Assembly: GCF_015594625.1 (NCBI RefSeq)
Contig: NZ_JADNRQ010000025.1
Span: 1 to 40,912, forward strand
DNA: 40,912 nucleotides
Source of the DNA: Desulfallas sp. Bu1-1
GTDB lineage: Bacteria; Bacillota; Desulfotomaculia; Desulfotomaculales; Desulfallaceae
Direction of reading: 5' to 3'
The notes below the pieces were generated by a model. It saw only the letters and a program-made list of their open reading frames with translations. It had not been told where the DNA came from and ran no database searches. Each line of letters opens with the position of its first letter. Position 1 is the stretch's first letter. This document shows, piece by piece, positions 9,650 through 16,882 of this stretch. The translations under genes were made by a program, and so were the position numbers.

Positions 9650-9820
9650 TCAGTAAGCAAAAAACGCCTCGATAAATTGGAACAAGGCAAATATTATAGC
9701 AACGGTGGCCCATAAACCGGTAATAACTTTAGCAAAGACCAGGATAAGTAGCAATATCCCTATAGCTGTTCTAATTACTCTATCAGTATTACCTAGATTT
9801 CGTTTCCAATCTATATCCAT
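9650..9820 (-). CDS. DUF2892 family small membrane protein
   Basis: This 56-residue minus-strand gene starts at ATG 9820 after AAGGAAGGTG and ends with TGA at 9650-9652. The sequence MDIDWKRNLGNTDRVIRTAI is the characteristic opening of DUF2892 (a short basic start, N-x-G-x-x-D-R-x-x-R). Two hydrophobic segments follow (GILLLILVFAKVITGLWATV and an aromatic-rich tail). Family members are small inner-membrane proteins, sometimes fused to rhodanese domains, of unknown role. It lies just past the truncated parM-like gene and faces it, which fits an insertion or rearrangement joint there. Confidence 0.7.
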   Translation of the reverse strand: MDIDWKRNLGNTDRVIRTAIGILLLILVFAKVITGLWATVAIIFALFQFIEAFFAY

Positions 9821-10179
9821 TTTCGTCACCTTCCTTATTACCCTTATTATTAAGAAACCTCTTTACATTTATGCTAAATTCCGCAGTCCAGTCGTATTTC
9901 CCGTAACTGCAACCTACCCGGTCCGCTTCCCGGCCAATGCGCAGCGCCCCCTTTCACTGGCCGTAGTATCAGGTGACTTTAAGTTGGGTGTTCGTTTTGT
10001 AAAACCGGGTTTTCTTGTGTCGACATAACAACCGCTATGAAAAACAAAAAAATTGCTTGGAAAGGAGAGAAAGCAGAAAAGCTGCATTCCTCCCACCACA
10101 TAAGCCGTCAGTTTTCTGCGGTTTTTTCTGTGATTAAAATATCAGAACAAACACGTTTAAGCTGTGAACATCGCAAAAA
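9821..10179. other. stretch without a supported gene
   Basis: No credible coding sequence is seen in either strand. It contains the ribosome site of the DUF2892 gene at its left edge and a possible weak terminator at 10105-10127 (CCG-CAG stem, T4 loop, then six T). It looks like decayed DNA. Confidence 0.4.
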
Positions 10180-10229
10180 ATGATACCGCGCAACACTGCA
10201 CGGCTCGGCCCAATTTGCCGAACCATCCC

Positions 10230-10500
10230 GTATAGGGCTCACAGGTCATCAGAAGGGCTTCTGCTGGACAGGGAGAAAGGGGGCATTAAGAGAGAGGTCA
10301 TCATGCGCGCGAAGGGAGTGAGCACATCCTCATGGACGGCGCTCCTGGGGCGGGTAAGTCAACCAGCCCTATTCATTCCCAACCTTCTTCGCATAGCGCA
10401 TAGCGGGTGCTTTGCCAATCTGGTGGTGACCGAACCCAAAATGGAGCTGCTCTCCGTGTGCGGCCCCGTTTTAAAAGAGGCCGGCCGTAGCGCCAAGAGG
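10230..10500 (+). pseudogene. VirD4/TraG-type coupling protein fragment
   Basis: Two overlapping frames carry pieces of a type IV coupling protein ATPase. One reads MDGAPGAGKSTS (a Walker A motif). The other reads IPNLLRIAHSGC and then LVVTEPKMELLSVCGPVLKEAG, matching the I-P-N-L-L and D-P-K-x-E-L motifs that follow Walker A in VirD4/TraG proteins. The Asp of DPK has become Glu and the frame changes between the blocks, so the piece cannot be functional. It differs from the intact coupling protein at 14366, which reads ITDPKSEIARL, and so comes from another lineage. Confidence 0.6.
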
Positions 10501-10559
10501 CGTGGTAAACTCTGTTATCTACATTGCGTAGAAAAAACATTTGGCTGTATATACATTAC

Positions 10560-10588
10560 AGCGCGGTCAACAAACGACTGCGCTTTTT
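10560..10588 (+). terminator. attenuator-like hairpin before the actin-like ATPase gene
   Basis: A 9-bp stem pairs AGCGCGGTC (10560-10568) with GACTGCGCT (10576-10584) with one wobble pair and a 7-base loop. TTTTTCTTT follows. It ends about 25 bases before the ribosome site of the gene at 10625. Its position matches that of the hairpin at 8960 relative to the pseudogene, so a conserved attenuation step is plausible. Confidence 0.6.
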
Positions 10589-10624
10589 CTTTGAGAAACC
10601 AAAACTGCGAAGGGAGATGATATT

Positions 10625-11677
10625 TTGTTTATCTCAATTGATCTTGGCTACGGATATACAAAAGCTATTTCCGAAAAAAACCGCGCCATTTTTCCTTCCG
10701 TACTGGCCCCTGCTCAGGAAAGCGGTTTAAACTACGGGAAATCCTACGGCCATGTCCTTGAATACCGGAAACCCGGTGAAATACACAAGCAGGCGGTTTT
10801 TGTGGGGGAATTGGCCCGTAAGGAAGGGCGTGCCGCCCGGGTATCCCTGTCACGGGACAAATTTAAACAGGATGAAACCATACTCTATGCCCTGACTGCC
10901 GCGTATCTTACTGGAGCCGAAAAACAAGTTCACCTTGCGGTCGGGTTGCCGCTGGATTATTACCGCCTGCGCAAACAGGAAACCGAAAATTTTCTCCGGT
11001 CGGTTAGCGCCCATGTTTCCGTGGACGGAGAGCCGGAGAAATATATCAGCTTTACGTCGGTAAAAGTCCTTCCGCAGGCGGTGGGTGCGCTGTATGCCCA
11101 AAAGAACCTTCCCGGTAAAGGATTGCTGGGTGTAATTGACATTGGATTCTGCACCACCGACTGTATTCTGGTCGAGTGCCTGCCGGAGGATGTTGTGCTA
11201 CTGAAGTCATACACCCTGTCCCTGGACACCGCTGTATCCACGGCGGTCAAACTGTTCCGGAACAAAATTACGGAGGCGACCGGCATTCCTCTGTCCCCCG
11301 TCAACGCATTTGAGCTATGGGTTAATGGTGAACGAGAGATAACCGTCCAGGGCCGCCCTGTAAATACAGGGGTAATGATAGACTACGCCCGCCGTGAAGT
11401 GGGTAAAGCGCTGGCGCAGTCCATACTGGCGGCTTGGTCGGAAAAGGCGGACCTGCTGCGCGGTGTGCTTCTGTGTGGAGGCGGCGCACTGGAGTTCCAA
11501 GATGAAATAAAAACCATGCTCCCACAAGCTGAAGTAGTTTCAGACCCCCAGTGGGCCAACGCGATGGGGTTCTATAGACTGGCCGGAGGGTGTATACACC
11601 CGGAAAGCCAGGAACTGCAAGGGTTTGAGGGTAAAAATGAAGGGCAAGTGTATACACCGGGTGTAAACACCGCGTAA
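10625..11677 (+). CDS. parM: actin-like plasmid segregation ATPase (ParM/Alp-type)
   Basis: This 350-residue protein starts at TTG 10625, preceded by GAAGGGAG. The nearby ATG at 10618 is out of frame. Motifs of the actin/Hsp70 ATPase fold are in order: phosphate-1 ISIDLGYGYTKAI at the N-terminus, a VGLPLDYY segment, phosphate-2 GVIDIGFCTTDCI near 180, and the adenosine motif GVLLCGGGALEF near 280. Length and motifs fit ParM/Alp7-like filament proteins that push plasmid copies apart. The DNA encoding its last 30 codons already contains two or three TGTATACACC-like sites, and a small DNA-binding gene follows. Together they form a probable type II partition cassette. Confidence 0.85.
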   Translation: MFISIDLGYGYTKAISEKNRAIFPSVLAPAQESGLNYGKSYGHVLEYRKPGEIHKQAVFVGELARKEGRAARVSLSRDKFKQDETILYALTAAYLTGAEKQVHLAVGLPLDYYRLRKQETENFLRSVSAHVSVDGEPEKYISFTSVKVLPQAVGALYAQKNLPGKGLLGVIDIGFCTTDCILVECLPEDVVLLKSYTLSLDTAVSTAVKLFRNKITEATGIPLSPVNAFELWVNGEREITVQGRPVNTGVMIDYARREVGKALAQSILAAWSEKADLLRGVLLCGGGALEFQDEIKTMLPQAEVVSDPQWANAMGFYRLAGGCIHPESQELQGFEGKNEGQVYTPGVNTA

Positions 11678-11890
11678 CCCTTGAAAATCAAGGCTTAGAT
11701 CAGCCCAAACAAGGGTGGTTGTATACACCCGCCGGGCGATCAATAGCGGTAGTGTATACAACCACCTCCAAAAATGTGGCCGCAAGCCTTGTAAATAGCG
11801 GCCTTACGGGTGTAAACACTTTTGTTTACACCCGTAGGTTTTTTAAGGGCTCAATGCCTTACGGGGCACGGCTTTCCGAGTGTATACATC
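11588..11890. repeat. cluster of TGTATACACC-type sites, candidate centromere (parC)/operator
   Basis: At least seven copies of a palindrome-like site are present. The perfect palindrome GGGTGTATACACCC is at 11588-11601. Others are GTGTATACACC at 11648, GGTGTAAACACC at 11660, and an inverted pair GGTGGTTGTATACAC (11714-11728) with its complement at 11752-11766. Two more copies form the arms of a hairpin at 11806-11835, and GTGTATACATC lies at 11880-11890. They start inside the 3' end of parM and end at the ribosome site of the next gene. Such arrays between parM and parR, or before parM, act as centromeres bound by ParR and also as operators. Confidence 0.7.
11806..11844 (+). terminator. intrinsic terminator built from two partition sites
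   Basis: A perfect 13-bp stem (ACGGGTGTAAACA with TGTTTACACCCGT) and a four-base loop are followed by AGG and six T. Its arms are copies of the site repeated across this region, so protein binding and termination could compete. Confidence 0.7.
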
Positions 11891-11904
11891 TGGAGGTGAT
11901 AGTT

Positions 11905-12210
11905 TTGAAAACCAGGGTGATCAGCCTCCGCCTGCCGGATGACCACTGGATATGGCAGGAGCAGGACAAGCAAGCGGTAATAAGGCTGGCGTTAAATCTC
12001 TACTGCCAGATTGGTGAGATTAACAGTAAAATCAACATCTTAAATCAGGAACTGAACGAGATTAAAGACGCCATTATTGAAATCAATAACAAGATCAATA
12101 ATGCGTTTATTTCGGGAATAGCAACCGAACAGGAGAACATTGAAAAGCCACAACTGCCCGAAGTGGACCCGCGCCTTGCCAGAGCGGTTGGCAGGATGCT
12201 CGATGTTTGA
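11905..12210 (+). CDS. small DNA-binding protein, candidate ParR
   Basis: TTG 11905 is preferred as start, with GGAGGTGAT a few bases upstream. The frame extends further left only through the repeat array. The 101-residue protein opens KTRVISLRLPDDHWIW and continues KQAVIRLALNLY, a pattern of a beta-strand with hydrophobic/basic alternation followed by helices, as in ribbon-helix-helix proteins. A coiled-coil-like middle (residues about 38-75) follows, and the tail has PEVDPRLARAVGRMLDV. Size, order after an actin-like ATPase and the flanking site array support a ParR adaptor that links the centromere to filaments and represses its own promoter. One site overlaps the leader directly. Direct homology to known ParR proteins is not visible by eye. 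Confidence 0.6.
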   Translation: MKTRVISLRLPDDHWIWQEQDKQAVIRLALNLYCQIGEINSKINILNQELNEIKDAIIEINNKINNAFISGIATEQENIEKPQLPEVDPRLARAVGRMLDV

Positions 12211-12226
12211 AAGGGGGGAATATTTA

Positions 12227-12697
12227 ATGCAGTGGTATGCGGTACAAGTTACAACAGCTCATGAAAAAAAAGTCAAGAAATACCTGGAAAAACAGAGGGC
12301 CAGCGGTTTAAACATAGGCGAAATAGCAATTCCGGAAAAAGATGGTGCTCCAATTATTCCCGGTTATGTTTTTGTACAGGCAGATACCTGGCCGGAGTTT
12401 TATTTAATTGGCTGCAACTCACGATGTAGGGTGATCGGTAAGGTCCTTGATGCAGAAATGAACAGGCTGTTAAGCATTAACAATAACGGAAGTAAGCCAG
12501 GACCTGTATTCAAAAAAGGGGATGAAGTGATTATTTGCTCGGGGCCGCTGGAAGGTGTGGAAGGTATTATAGTTCGGGCCGGAGCCAGGCGAAGTAAAGT
12601 TAGTTTTTTTAATGGGGAGGTAATTATCAATGCAGACAATGACCAACTTGTCCCTGCTGAGAAAGGCTTACAACAAGCTGGAAGCTGCAATGCTTGA
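12227..12697 (+). CDS. specialised NusG paralogue (transcription antitermination)
   Basis: Start ATG 12227 follows AAGGGGGG, giving 156 residues. The NGN domain is clear: MQWYAVQVTTAHEKKVKKYL, then IIPGYVFVQAD. A KOW motif follows in the C-terminal half (FKKGDEVIICSGPLEGVEGI). This is the RfaH/LoaP type of NusG paralogue, which binds RNA polymerase and suppresses pausing or termination in one or a few long operons. Housekeeping nusG sits with secE and rplK, which are absent here. The gene lies before the long conjugation and DNA-metabolism operons, which contain many internal hairpins, so processive antitermination of those is likely. Its 3' end overlaps the next gene by 68 bases in another frame. 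Confidence 0.8.
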   Translation: MQWYAVQVTTAHEKKVKKYLEKQRASGLNIGEIAIPEKDGAPIIPGYVFVQADTWPEFYLIGCNSRCRVIGKVLDAEMNRLLSINNNGSKPGPVFKKGDEVIICSGPLEGVEGIIVRAGARRSKVSFFNGEVIINADNDQLVPAEKGLQQAGSCNA

Positions 12698-13148
12698 TAT
12701 TGAACAGGCAATAAAAGAAGAAGCGGAAGACATGGGATTAATTGAACCGGTGGACGGTGCTACGGCCTGGGTTGAAAACGGTATTCTCAGAATTACGGTT
12801 GACGAATGTCTTCCCCGGGATAAGTTAGTAACAAAAGTAACCAAAATGAGATGGATAAACAAGATCAGGCGGGCGCTTCTGGATATAAACATCCGTTTTA
12901 AGTCGGCCCTGATTATAATTGAGGTTTACTCACCTTACTCCGGGGCATGGGACGTGGATAACCGCGCGTTCTCAATAGTAATAAATGCAATTCGATACAT
13001 GAAAATTATCCCGGATGATAGTTACCAGCATATGACATTTATGGTAGCAGGGAAGATGGATAAGGAACGACCCCGCACGGAAATCTTTGTACTTGATTAT
13101 GACGTGGACGTACAAACGTTCGTATCCAAATTAGCAAATCGCTATTAA
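12630..13148 (+). CDS. RusA-like Holliday junction resolvase-fold protein
   Basis: ATG 12630 follows GGGGAGGT, and the frame overlaps the end of the NusG-like gene. The 172-residue product has a helical start, then a beta-rich core. The segment AWDVDNRAFSIVINAIRYMK followed by IIPDDSYQHMTFMVAGK resembles RusA, in which D-x-D-N introduces a helix and a D-D pair supplies further metal-binding carboxylates, ending with a strand such as RTEIFVL. RusA cuts four-way junctions during phage or plasmid recombination. The call rests on this motif pattern and on the DNA-metabolism context. It is moderate in strength because the N-terminal 80 residues are not typical. Confidence 0.5.
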   Translation: MQTMTNLSLLRKAYNKLEAAMLDIEQAIKEEAEDMGLIEPVDGATAWVENGILRITVDECLPRDKLVTKVTKMRWINKIRRALLDINIRFKSALIIIEVYSPYSGAWDVDNRAFSIVINAIRYMKIIPDDSYQHMTFMVAGKMDKERPRTEIFVLDYDVDVQTFVSKLANRY

Positions 13149-13464
13149 CATAGGAAAGAAAAATTTCTATAAACGTCTAAAAACTCGATTTTTGGATACA
13201 AACGCGTTAGATACGAAAAATACCCCCTATTTTAGACGGTATAAAAACAGCATAAAAACCAGCAAAATCAAGGGTTATATATATCCAAAATGGGCCTTGA
13301 TTTTTTCATGTCCAAGTATGGTCATAGTCTGGAGGCTTTGCCAGGGTCAATTTTTCATACCCTTGACCAGGAACAAGGTACAAAAAGTATTTCTTGATCA
13401 ACCAGCAACGACCTTTTCGGTCTTATTTTTTACCCTGAAAATTTTCCAGTTGGGAGGGATAAAA
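13149..13464. promoter_or_regulatory. structured leader upstream of the Replic_Relax-like gene
   Basis: This AT-rich stretch has several dyads. AAAATCAAGG (13264-13273) pairs with CCTTGATTTT (13295-13304), followed by T's (13299-13306), like a terminator. GGTCAA near 13345 can pair with TTGACC near 13367. A GGATAC-type sequence around 13190 recurs inverted near 13120. A frame is open across it, but the ribosome site GGGAGGGA lies at its right end. It could be an attenuated leader. An origin or transfer site is possible but unsupported. Confidence 0.4.
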
Positions 13465-14385
13465 TTGCCACCCGAAAAGAGGTTAACAGAACGGGATCTT
13501 CAGTTGTTGGAGGCCGTAATTAAATGTGGCGTAATATCGTCAAAGCAGGCCCAGGAGATTTACGGTGTCGATAACTACCACTACAAAAGAATCAGCAAAC
13601 TCATAGATCGTGGTTATCTTATCAGAACAGGACGACATATACAGGCCACCCCATTGGGTGCGAAAGTATTTTGTGAGATTTCCGGTCAGGAGGATAACCT
13701 CACCCCGGTCCGGATACGCGAACCATGGCAACGTAAACAAAAAGAAAATGTGGCCAGGATTTACTTTGGCCTGAAAAACTGGCACTTCATGACCAGCCGG
13801 GAAATCAAAAAAGAAAAAGGGATAAGTAATTCCGCCTTTATAAACTGCTATGTCAGCAACAACGGCAAAGGCTATGCGGTTTACATGCTCAGCAGTGATC
13901 CCAAGAAAAGCACCGTCAGGGGCATAAAAAGCGAACTGGACAGGCTCATCGAGCACGGCATCTCCAAGGCCATTATTTTTTGCCCCAAACCCGAAAGCAT
14001 GAGGAAATTCGGCACCTATTCCGGCAGGTCAATCAACGAACTATTACTTCTGCCGTTTCCCTTCGGTTTAAACCTGTTAAACAGTATGGAAAGCCTAAAC
14101 CAGATTATTCAAAATAAGTTCCATGGCTTTATCCCCAGCAACAGGCCATTCGCCGATTACGAAAAGGGGAATACCCTGGTCTCGGTACTCATTTATAACG
14201 ACCTGGTCAAAAAAGAGCACCTTGCGGATTACCTCAGCTATACCAAAAAAAGAGAGGGCAGGGAAATAATCATCGCCTGCCTGGAAAGCCAGGCCGCGCA
14301 ATTCGCCGCCCAGTTTCCCGGGGTAAAACAACACGTAATTCCCGACCCGAAGGAGAGCGACCAAAATGCAAGCAATGCTTCATAA
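13465..14385 (+). CDS. Replic_Relax-like winged-helix protein
   Basis: TTG 13465 after GGGAGGGA is preferred over an upstream TTG at 13192 that lacks a ribosome site. The 306-residue product begins LPPEKRLTERDLQLLEAVIKCGVISSKQAQEIYG and continues with YKRISKLIDRGYLIRTGRH, a winged helix of the kind found in replication-relaxation proteins, which are MobC-like accessory factors of relaxosomes. The rest is a mixed alpha/beta domain (RGIKSELDRLIEHGISKAIIFCP) resembling the C-terminal half of that family. The gene overlaps the coupling protein gene by 20 bases, which fits a shared role in conjugative DNA processing. No relaxase was found in the window. Confidence 0.6.
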   Translation: MPPEKRLTERDLQLLEAVIKCGVISSKQAQEIYGVDNYHYKRISKLIDRGYLIRTGRHIQATPLGAKVFCEISGQEDNLTPVRIREPWQRKQKENVARIYFGLKNWHFMTSREIKKEKGISNSAFINCYVSNNGKGYAVYMLSSDPKKSTVRGIKSELDRLIEHGISKAIIFCPKPESMRKFGTYSGRSINELLLLPFPFGLNLLNSMESLNQIIQNKFHGFIPSNRPFADYEKGNTLVSVLIYNDLVKKEHLADYLSYTKKREGREIIIACLESQAAQFAAQFPGVKQHVIPDPKESDQNASNAS

Positions 14386-16294
14386 AACAAAACGCGTCCT
14401 AACAAGCCGGAAGGTAAAATCAATCCTCATCCTTACCGGCATTTATATCCTTGACGCCTGGCTGTTGGGTTCATTTGCTGTCCTGCTTAAAAACATCCCC
14501 TTGGGCATGGAATTGTACGGCAACCCCCTGAAGGCTGCCATTACCGTTCCCCGCGCGGGAGTAATGCCGGCCTGGGTCATCCTCAACATCGTCGTCGGAT
14601 TCCTTCTTGGCATCACAGCTCTGTTCATCTACATCAGGGTCCCCGAGCTGGCCGAGAAGGTTTCCCCCAAAAAAGCCCGCTTTATTGACGATCCCACCTG
14701 CGGCACCGCCCGGTGGATGGAGCCGGAGGAAATCCCCAAAACCCTTGAGCTTGGCCACGGCCCCGGTATTCTTCTCGGCGCTTATGAGGGGACACCGGTA
14801 CGCCTCCATAACAAGGGCCGTCTCAACCGCAACATAACAGTGTTTGGGGCGCCCGGCACGGGTAAAACGTGGAGCGTTATTCTGCCCAACTGTATGCAGG
14901 CAGTTGTAAATCACGAGTCGGTTGTCATAACCGACCCCAAGTCCGAAATTGCCCGGTTGACCATCCGGTTCTTTCAAAAACATGGATATAACGTCAGGGT
15001 GTTCAACCTTATAGACATGCTCCATTCCGACCGGTGGAACCCCCTGTCCGAGGTGACCAACGACATAGAGGCCCAGATGTTTACCGAAATCGTCATCGCC
15101 AACACCGCCGTCCCCGGTATCAAGAAAATGGGTGGTGACCCCTTCTGGGACAGGGCGGAGCAGAACCTGTTAAAAGCTCTCACGCTGTACGTCATCATGG
15201 AGTACCCGCCGGAGAAGCGCAACATCTACTCCATTTACACCCTTCTCGCCTCCGGCGATACTGACCACCTCGACTTGACCTTCAAGTCGCTGGACGAGAA
15301 TCACCCGGCCAAGGCTCCCTACAACATCTACTCCCAGGCGTCCGGCACAGTTAAGGGCGGCGTTGTCCAGGGCCTCGGCACCCGCCTGCAGGTATTCCAG
15401 AACGATTACGTCAGGCAGCTTACCGAAACCAGCGACATCAACCTGGAAGCTCCGGGCAAGGAGAAATGCGCTTACTACTGCGTGGTGTCGGATACCGACT
15501 CCACCTTTGACTTCCTCTCATCCCTGTTCTACAGCTTCCTGTTCATCAAATTAACCAGGCTGGGGGACAAAAGCGGGGGCAGGTGCCCGGTCAATATCAA
15601 TTTCCTGCTGGATGAGTTCTGCAACATCGGCGCCATACCGGACTTTAAAAAGCGTATCGCCACCATGCGTTCCCGGGGCATATCCTGCACCATCATCACC
15701 CAGTCACTGCCCCAGCTCAAAAACCGCTACCCGCAGGACGCATGGCAGGAAATCATCTCCTGCTGCGACAGTCGCCTGTTCCTGGGAGCTAACGACAACG
15801 AAACAGCGAAGTACCTGTCCGAATCCCTGGACACCGGCACGGTGGAACAAAAATCAATTAGTCGAACTACCGGCAGTTTTATAAAGGCCCGCGTGACCAA
15901 GGGGCCAAAAGCCCGGCCCCTTATGACCATGGGTGAAGCCCTGAAAATGGACGAGTCAAAAGCCGTCCTCATAATTAGAGGCAGAGACCCATTAATGATC
16001 GACAAGCTGGCTTATACCGAACATCCCCTTGCTTCCGAACTGGAAGAACAGGATATTTCCGAGTACCGACCGTCCTGGAAAACTGAACCGCTCCCTGAGA
16101 TTGAAATTGAGTGGGGGAAGATAGGGGAAACTCCGGAAGAAGCCGGGACTACCGGGGAAACAACAAAAGCCCCGGAAGTGACAGATAATCCTGACTCTAA
16201 AGAAGACCTCTCTATGGTGGAAGATTCGGACGGAGAGATTACCGAGGAAAATGTTGTGTGCAGGAAAGGTGATAGTAATGCCTTTTGGTTGTGA
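14366..16294 (+). CDS. type IV coupling protein, VirD4/TraG family
   Basis: This 642-residue protein starts at ATG 14366 after GAAGGAGAG, overlapping the previous gene. Two membrane segments (about 18-42 and 66-90) anchor it. A cytoplasmic ATPase follows, with Walker A GAPGTGKT at 161-168, VVITDPKSEIARL about 30 residues later, Walker B NFLLDEFCNIGAIPDF near 412 and MRSRGISCTIITQSLPQL just after. The last 90 residues are acidic and low in complexity. Coupling proteins dock relaxase-bound DNA to the type IV secretion channel and pump it. No secretion channel genes (VirB4, VirB6) are in view, so they would lie elsewhere. A strong terminator follows immediately. Confidence 0.9.
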   Translation: MQAMLHKTKRVLTSRKVKSILILTGIYILDAWLLGSFAVLLKNIPLGMELYGNPLKAAITVPRAGVMPAWVILNIVVGFLLGITALFIYIRVPELAEKVSPKKARFIDDPTCGTARWMEPEEIPKTLELGHGPGILLGAYEGTPVRLHNKGRLNRNITVFGAPGTGKTWSVILPNCMQAVVNHESVVITDPKSEIARLTIRFFQKHGYNVRVFNLIDMLHSDRWNPLSEVTNDIEAQMFTEIVIANTAVPGIKKMGGDPFWDRAEQNLLKALTLYVIMEYPPEKRNIYSIYTLLASGDTDHLDLTFKSLDENHPAKAPYNIYSQASGTVKGGVVQGLGTRLQVFQNDYVRQLTETSDINLEAPGKEKCAYYCVVSDTDSTFDFLSSLFYSFLFIKLTRLGDKSGGRCPVNINFLLDEFCNIGAIPDFKKRIATMRSRGISCTIITQSLPQLKNRYPQDAWQEIISCCDSRLFLGANDNETAKYLSESLDTGTVEQKSISRTTGSFIKARVTKGPKARPLMTMGEALKMDESKAVLIIRGRDPLMIDKLAYTEHPLASELEEQDISEYRPSWKTEPLPEIEIEWGKIGETPEEAGTTGETTKAPEVTDNPDSKEDLSMVEDSDGEITEENVVCRKGDSNAFWL

Positions 16295-16317
16295 CCCGCG
16301 TTAGCCGCGGGTTTTTT
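16295..16317 (+). terminator. intrinsic terminator after the coupling protein gene
   Basis: CCCGCG (16295-16300) pairs with CGCGGG (16306-16311) over a 5-base loop, followed by six T, a G and four more T. Confidence 0.8.
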
Positions 16318-16357
16318 GTTTTAAACCCGCAGGGCAAATCAGAAGGAAAGGGGGGTA

Positions 16358-16531
16358 TTAAAAAAAATCCGATCAGTCAAGGCATACAACCAATATCTCC
16401 GCTGTGTCTGGCACTATAAGGAAGAATGTCCCGGTCTGGAGGTTTTTTCTCGGGAAAAATGCACTGCAATGCTGATCACAAAACCAATTAACCAAAGGAG
16501 AGATTTTTACTATGACCCCAAAAATTCTTAA
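16358..16531 (+). CDS. possible small hypothetical protein without a standard start
   Basis: After AAGGAAAGGGGGG (16343-16355) a frame of about 57 codons reads KKIRSVKAYNQYLRCVW, then HYKEECPGLEVFSREKC, ending at TAA 16529 inside the spoVS start. It contains no ATG, GTG or TTG near the ribosome site. The composition is protein-like and the ribosome site is strong. Initiation at ATC 16367, or a slip in the run of eight A, could explain it. It could also be a relic. Confidence 0.3.
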   Translation, partial: LKKIRSVKAYNQYLRCVWHYKEECPGLEVFSREKCTAMLITKPINQRRDFYYDPKNS

Positions 16532-16781
16532 AGTTTCAGGTAAGACCAATCCAAAAAAATTGGCTGGTGCTATCTTTTTAACCCTCAAAGAAAACGGCGG
16601 CGAGGTCACTATCCAGGCAGTAGGCGCAGGCGCGGTCAACCAGGCCGTTAAAGGCATAGTCATTGCCCGCGGCATGTCTGCCACGCTGGATATGGACCTG
16701 AAAATAATTCCCGGTTTTCAAAATATCAAAATTCTCGACCGCGATGTTACGGCTATTCAGCTTCTTGTTCGAGTAGCATAG
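16512..16781 (+). CDS. spoVS: stage V sporulation protein S family
   Basis: This 89-residue protein starts at ATG 16512 after AAAGGAGAG. The sequence MTPKILKVSGKTNPKKLAGAI, then EVTIQAVGAGAVNQAVKGI, then VIARGMSATLDMDLKIIPGF is a clear SpoVS/Alba-like match. SpoVS is a small dimeric nucleic-acid-binding protein needed for normal spore coat assembly in Bacillus. Chromosomal spoVS is usually a highly conserved 86-residue protein. This copy has diverged in its second half and sits in a conjugative region, so it is probably an element-borne paralogue with a DNA- or RNA-binding role rather than the core sporulation gene. Confidence 0.85.
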   Translation: MTPKILKVSGKTNPKKLAGAIFLTLKENGGEVTIQAVGAGAVNQAVKGIVIARGMSATLDMDLKIIPGFQNIKILDRDVTAIQLLVRVA

Positions 16782-16827
16782 CAAGATACAGGACGCGAAT
16801 TTCTCTATGAAAACATGTGCACTGAAG

Positions 16828-16849
16828 CCCCCACTTCTACAAGTGGGGG
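16828..16849 (+). repeat. perfect hairpin resembling an IS200/IS605-type end
   Basis: CCCCCACTT, a CTAC loop and AAGTGGGGG form a 9-bp hairpin between spoVS and the S1 gene. No T run follows, so it is a poor intrinsic terminator. Similar C5/G5 hairpins occur at IS200/IS605-family ends. No transposase is present, so it may be a relic or a simple RNA structure. Confidence 0.45.
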
Positions 16850-16882
16850 ATATTAACTAAAATTACCAAAGGAGGAATTTTC

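Noticed and set aside
9705-10028. A 107-codon plus-strand ORF
   Set aside because: It is antisense to the DUF2892 gene at 9650-9820, which has the better ribosome site and family pattern.
10180-10620. A 146-codon hypothetical gene
   Set aside because: Only its middle resembles protein (a VirD4 piece), it changes frame, and it runs through the hairpin before parM, so it is listed as a remnant instead.
13192-13464. N-terminal extension of the Replic_Relax-like protein
   Set aside because: The extension has no ribosome site, overlaps a terminator-like hairpin and lacks domain resemblance. TTG 13465 with GGGAGGGA is better.
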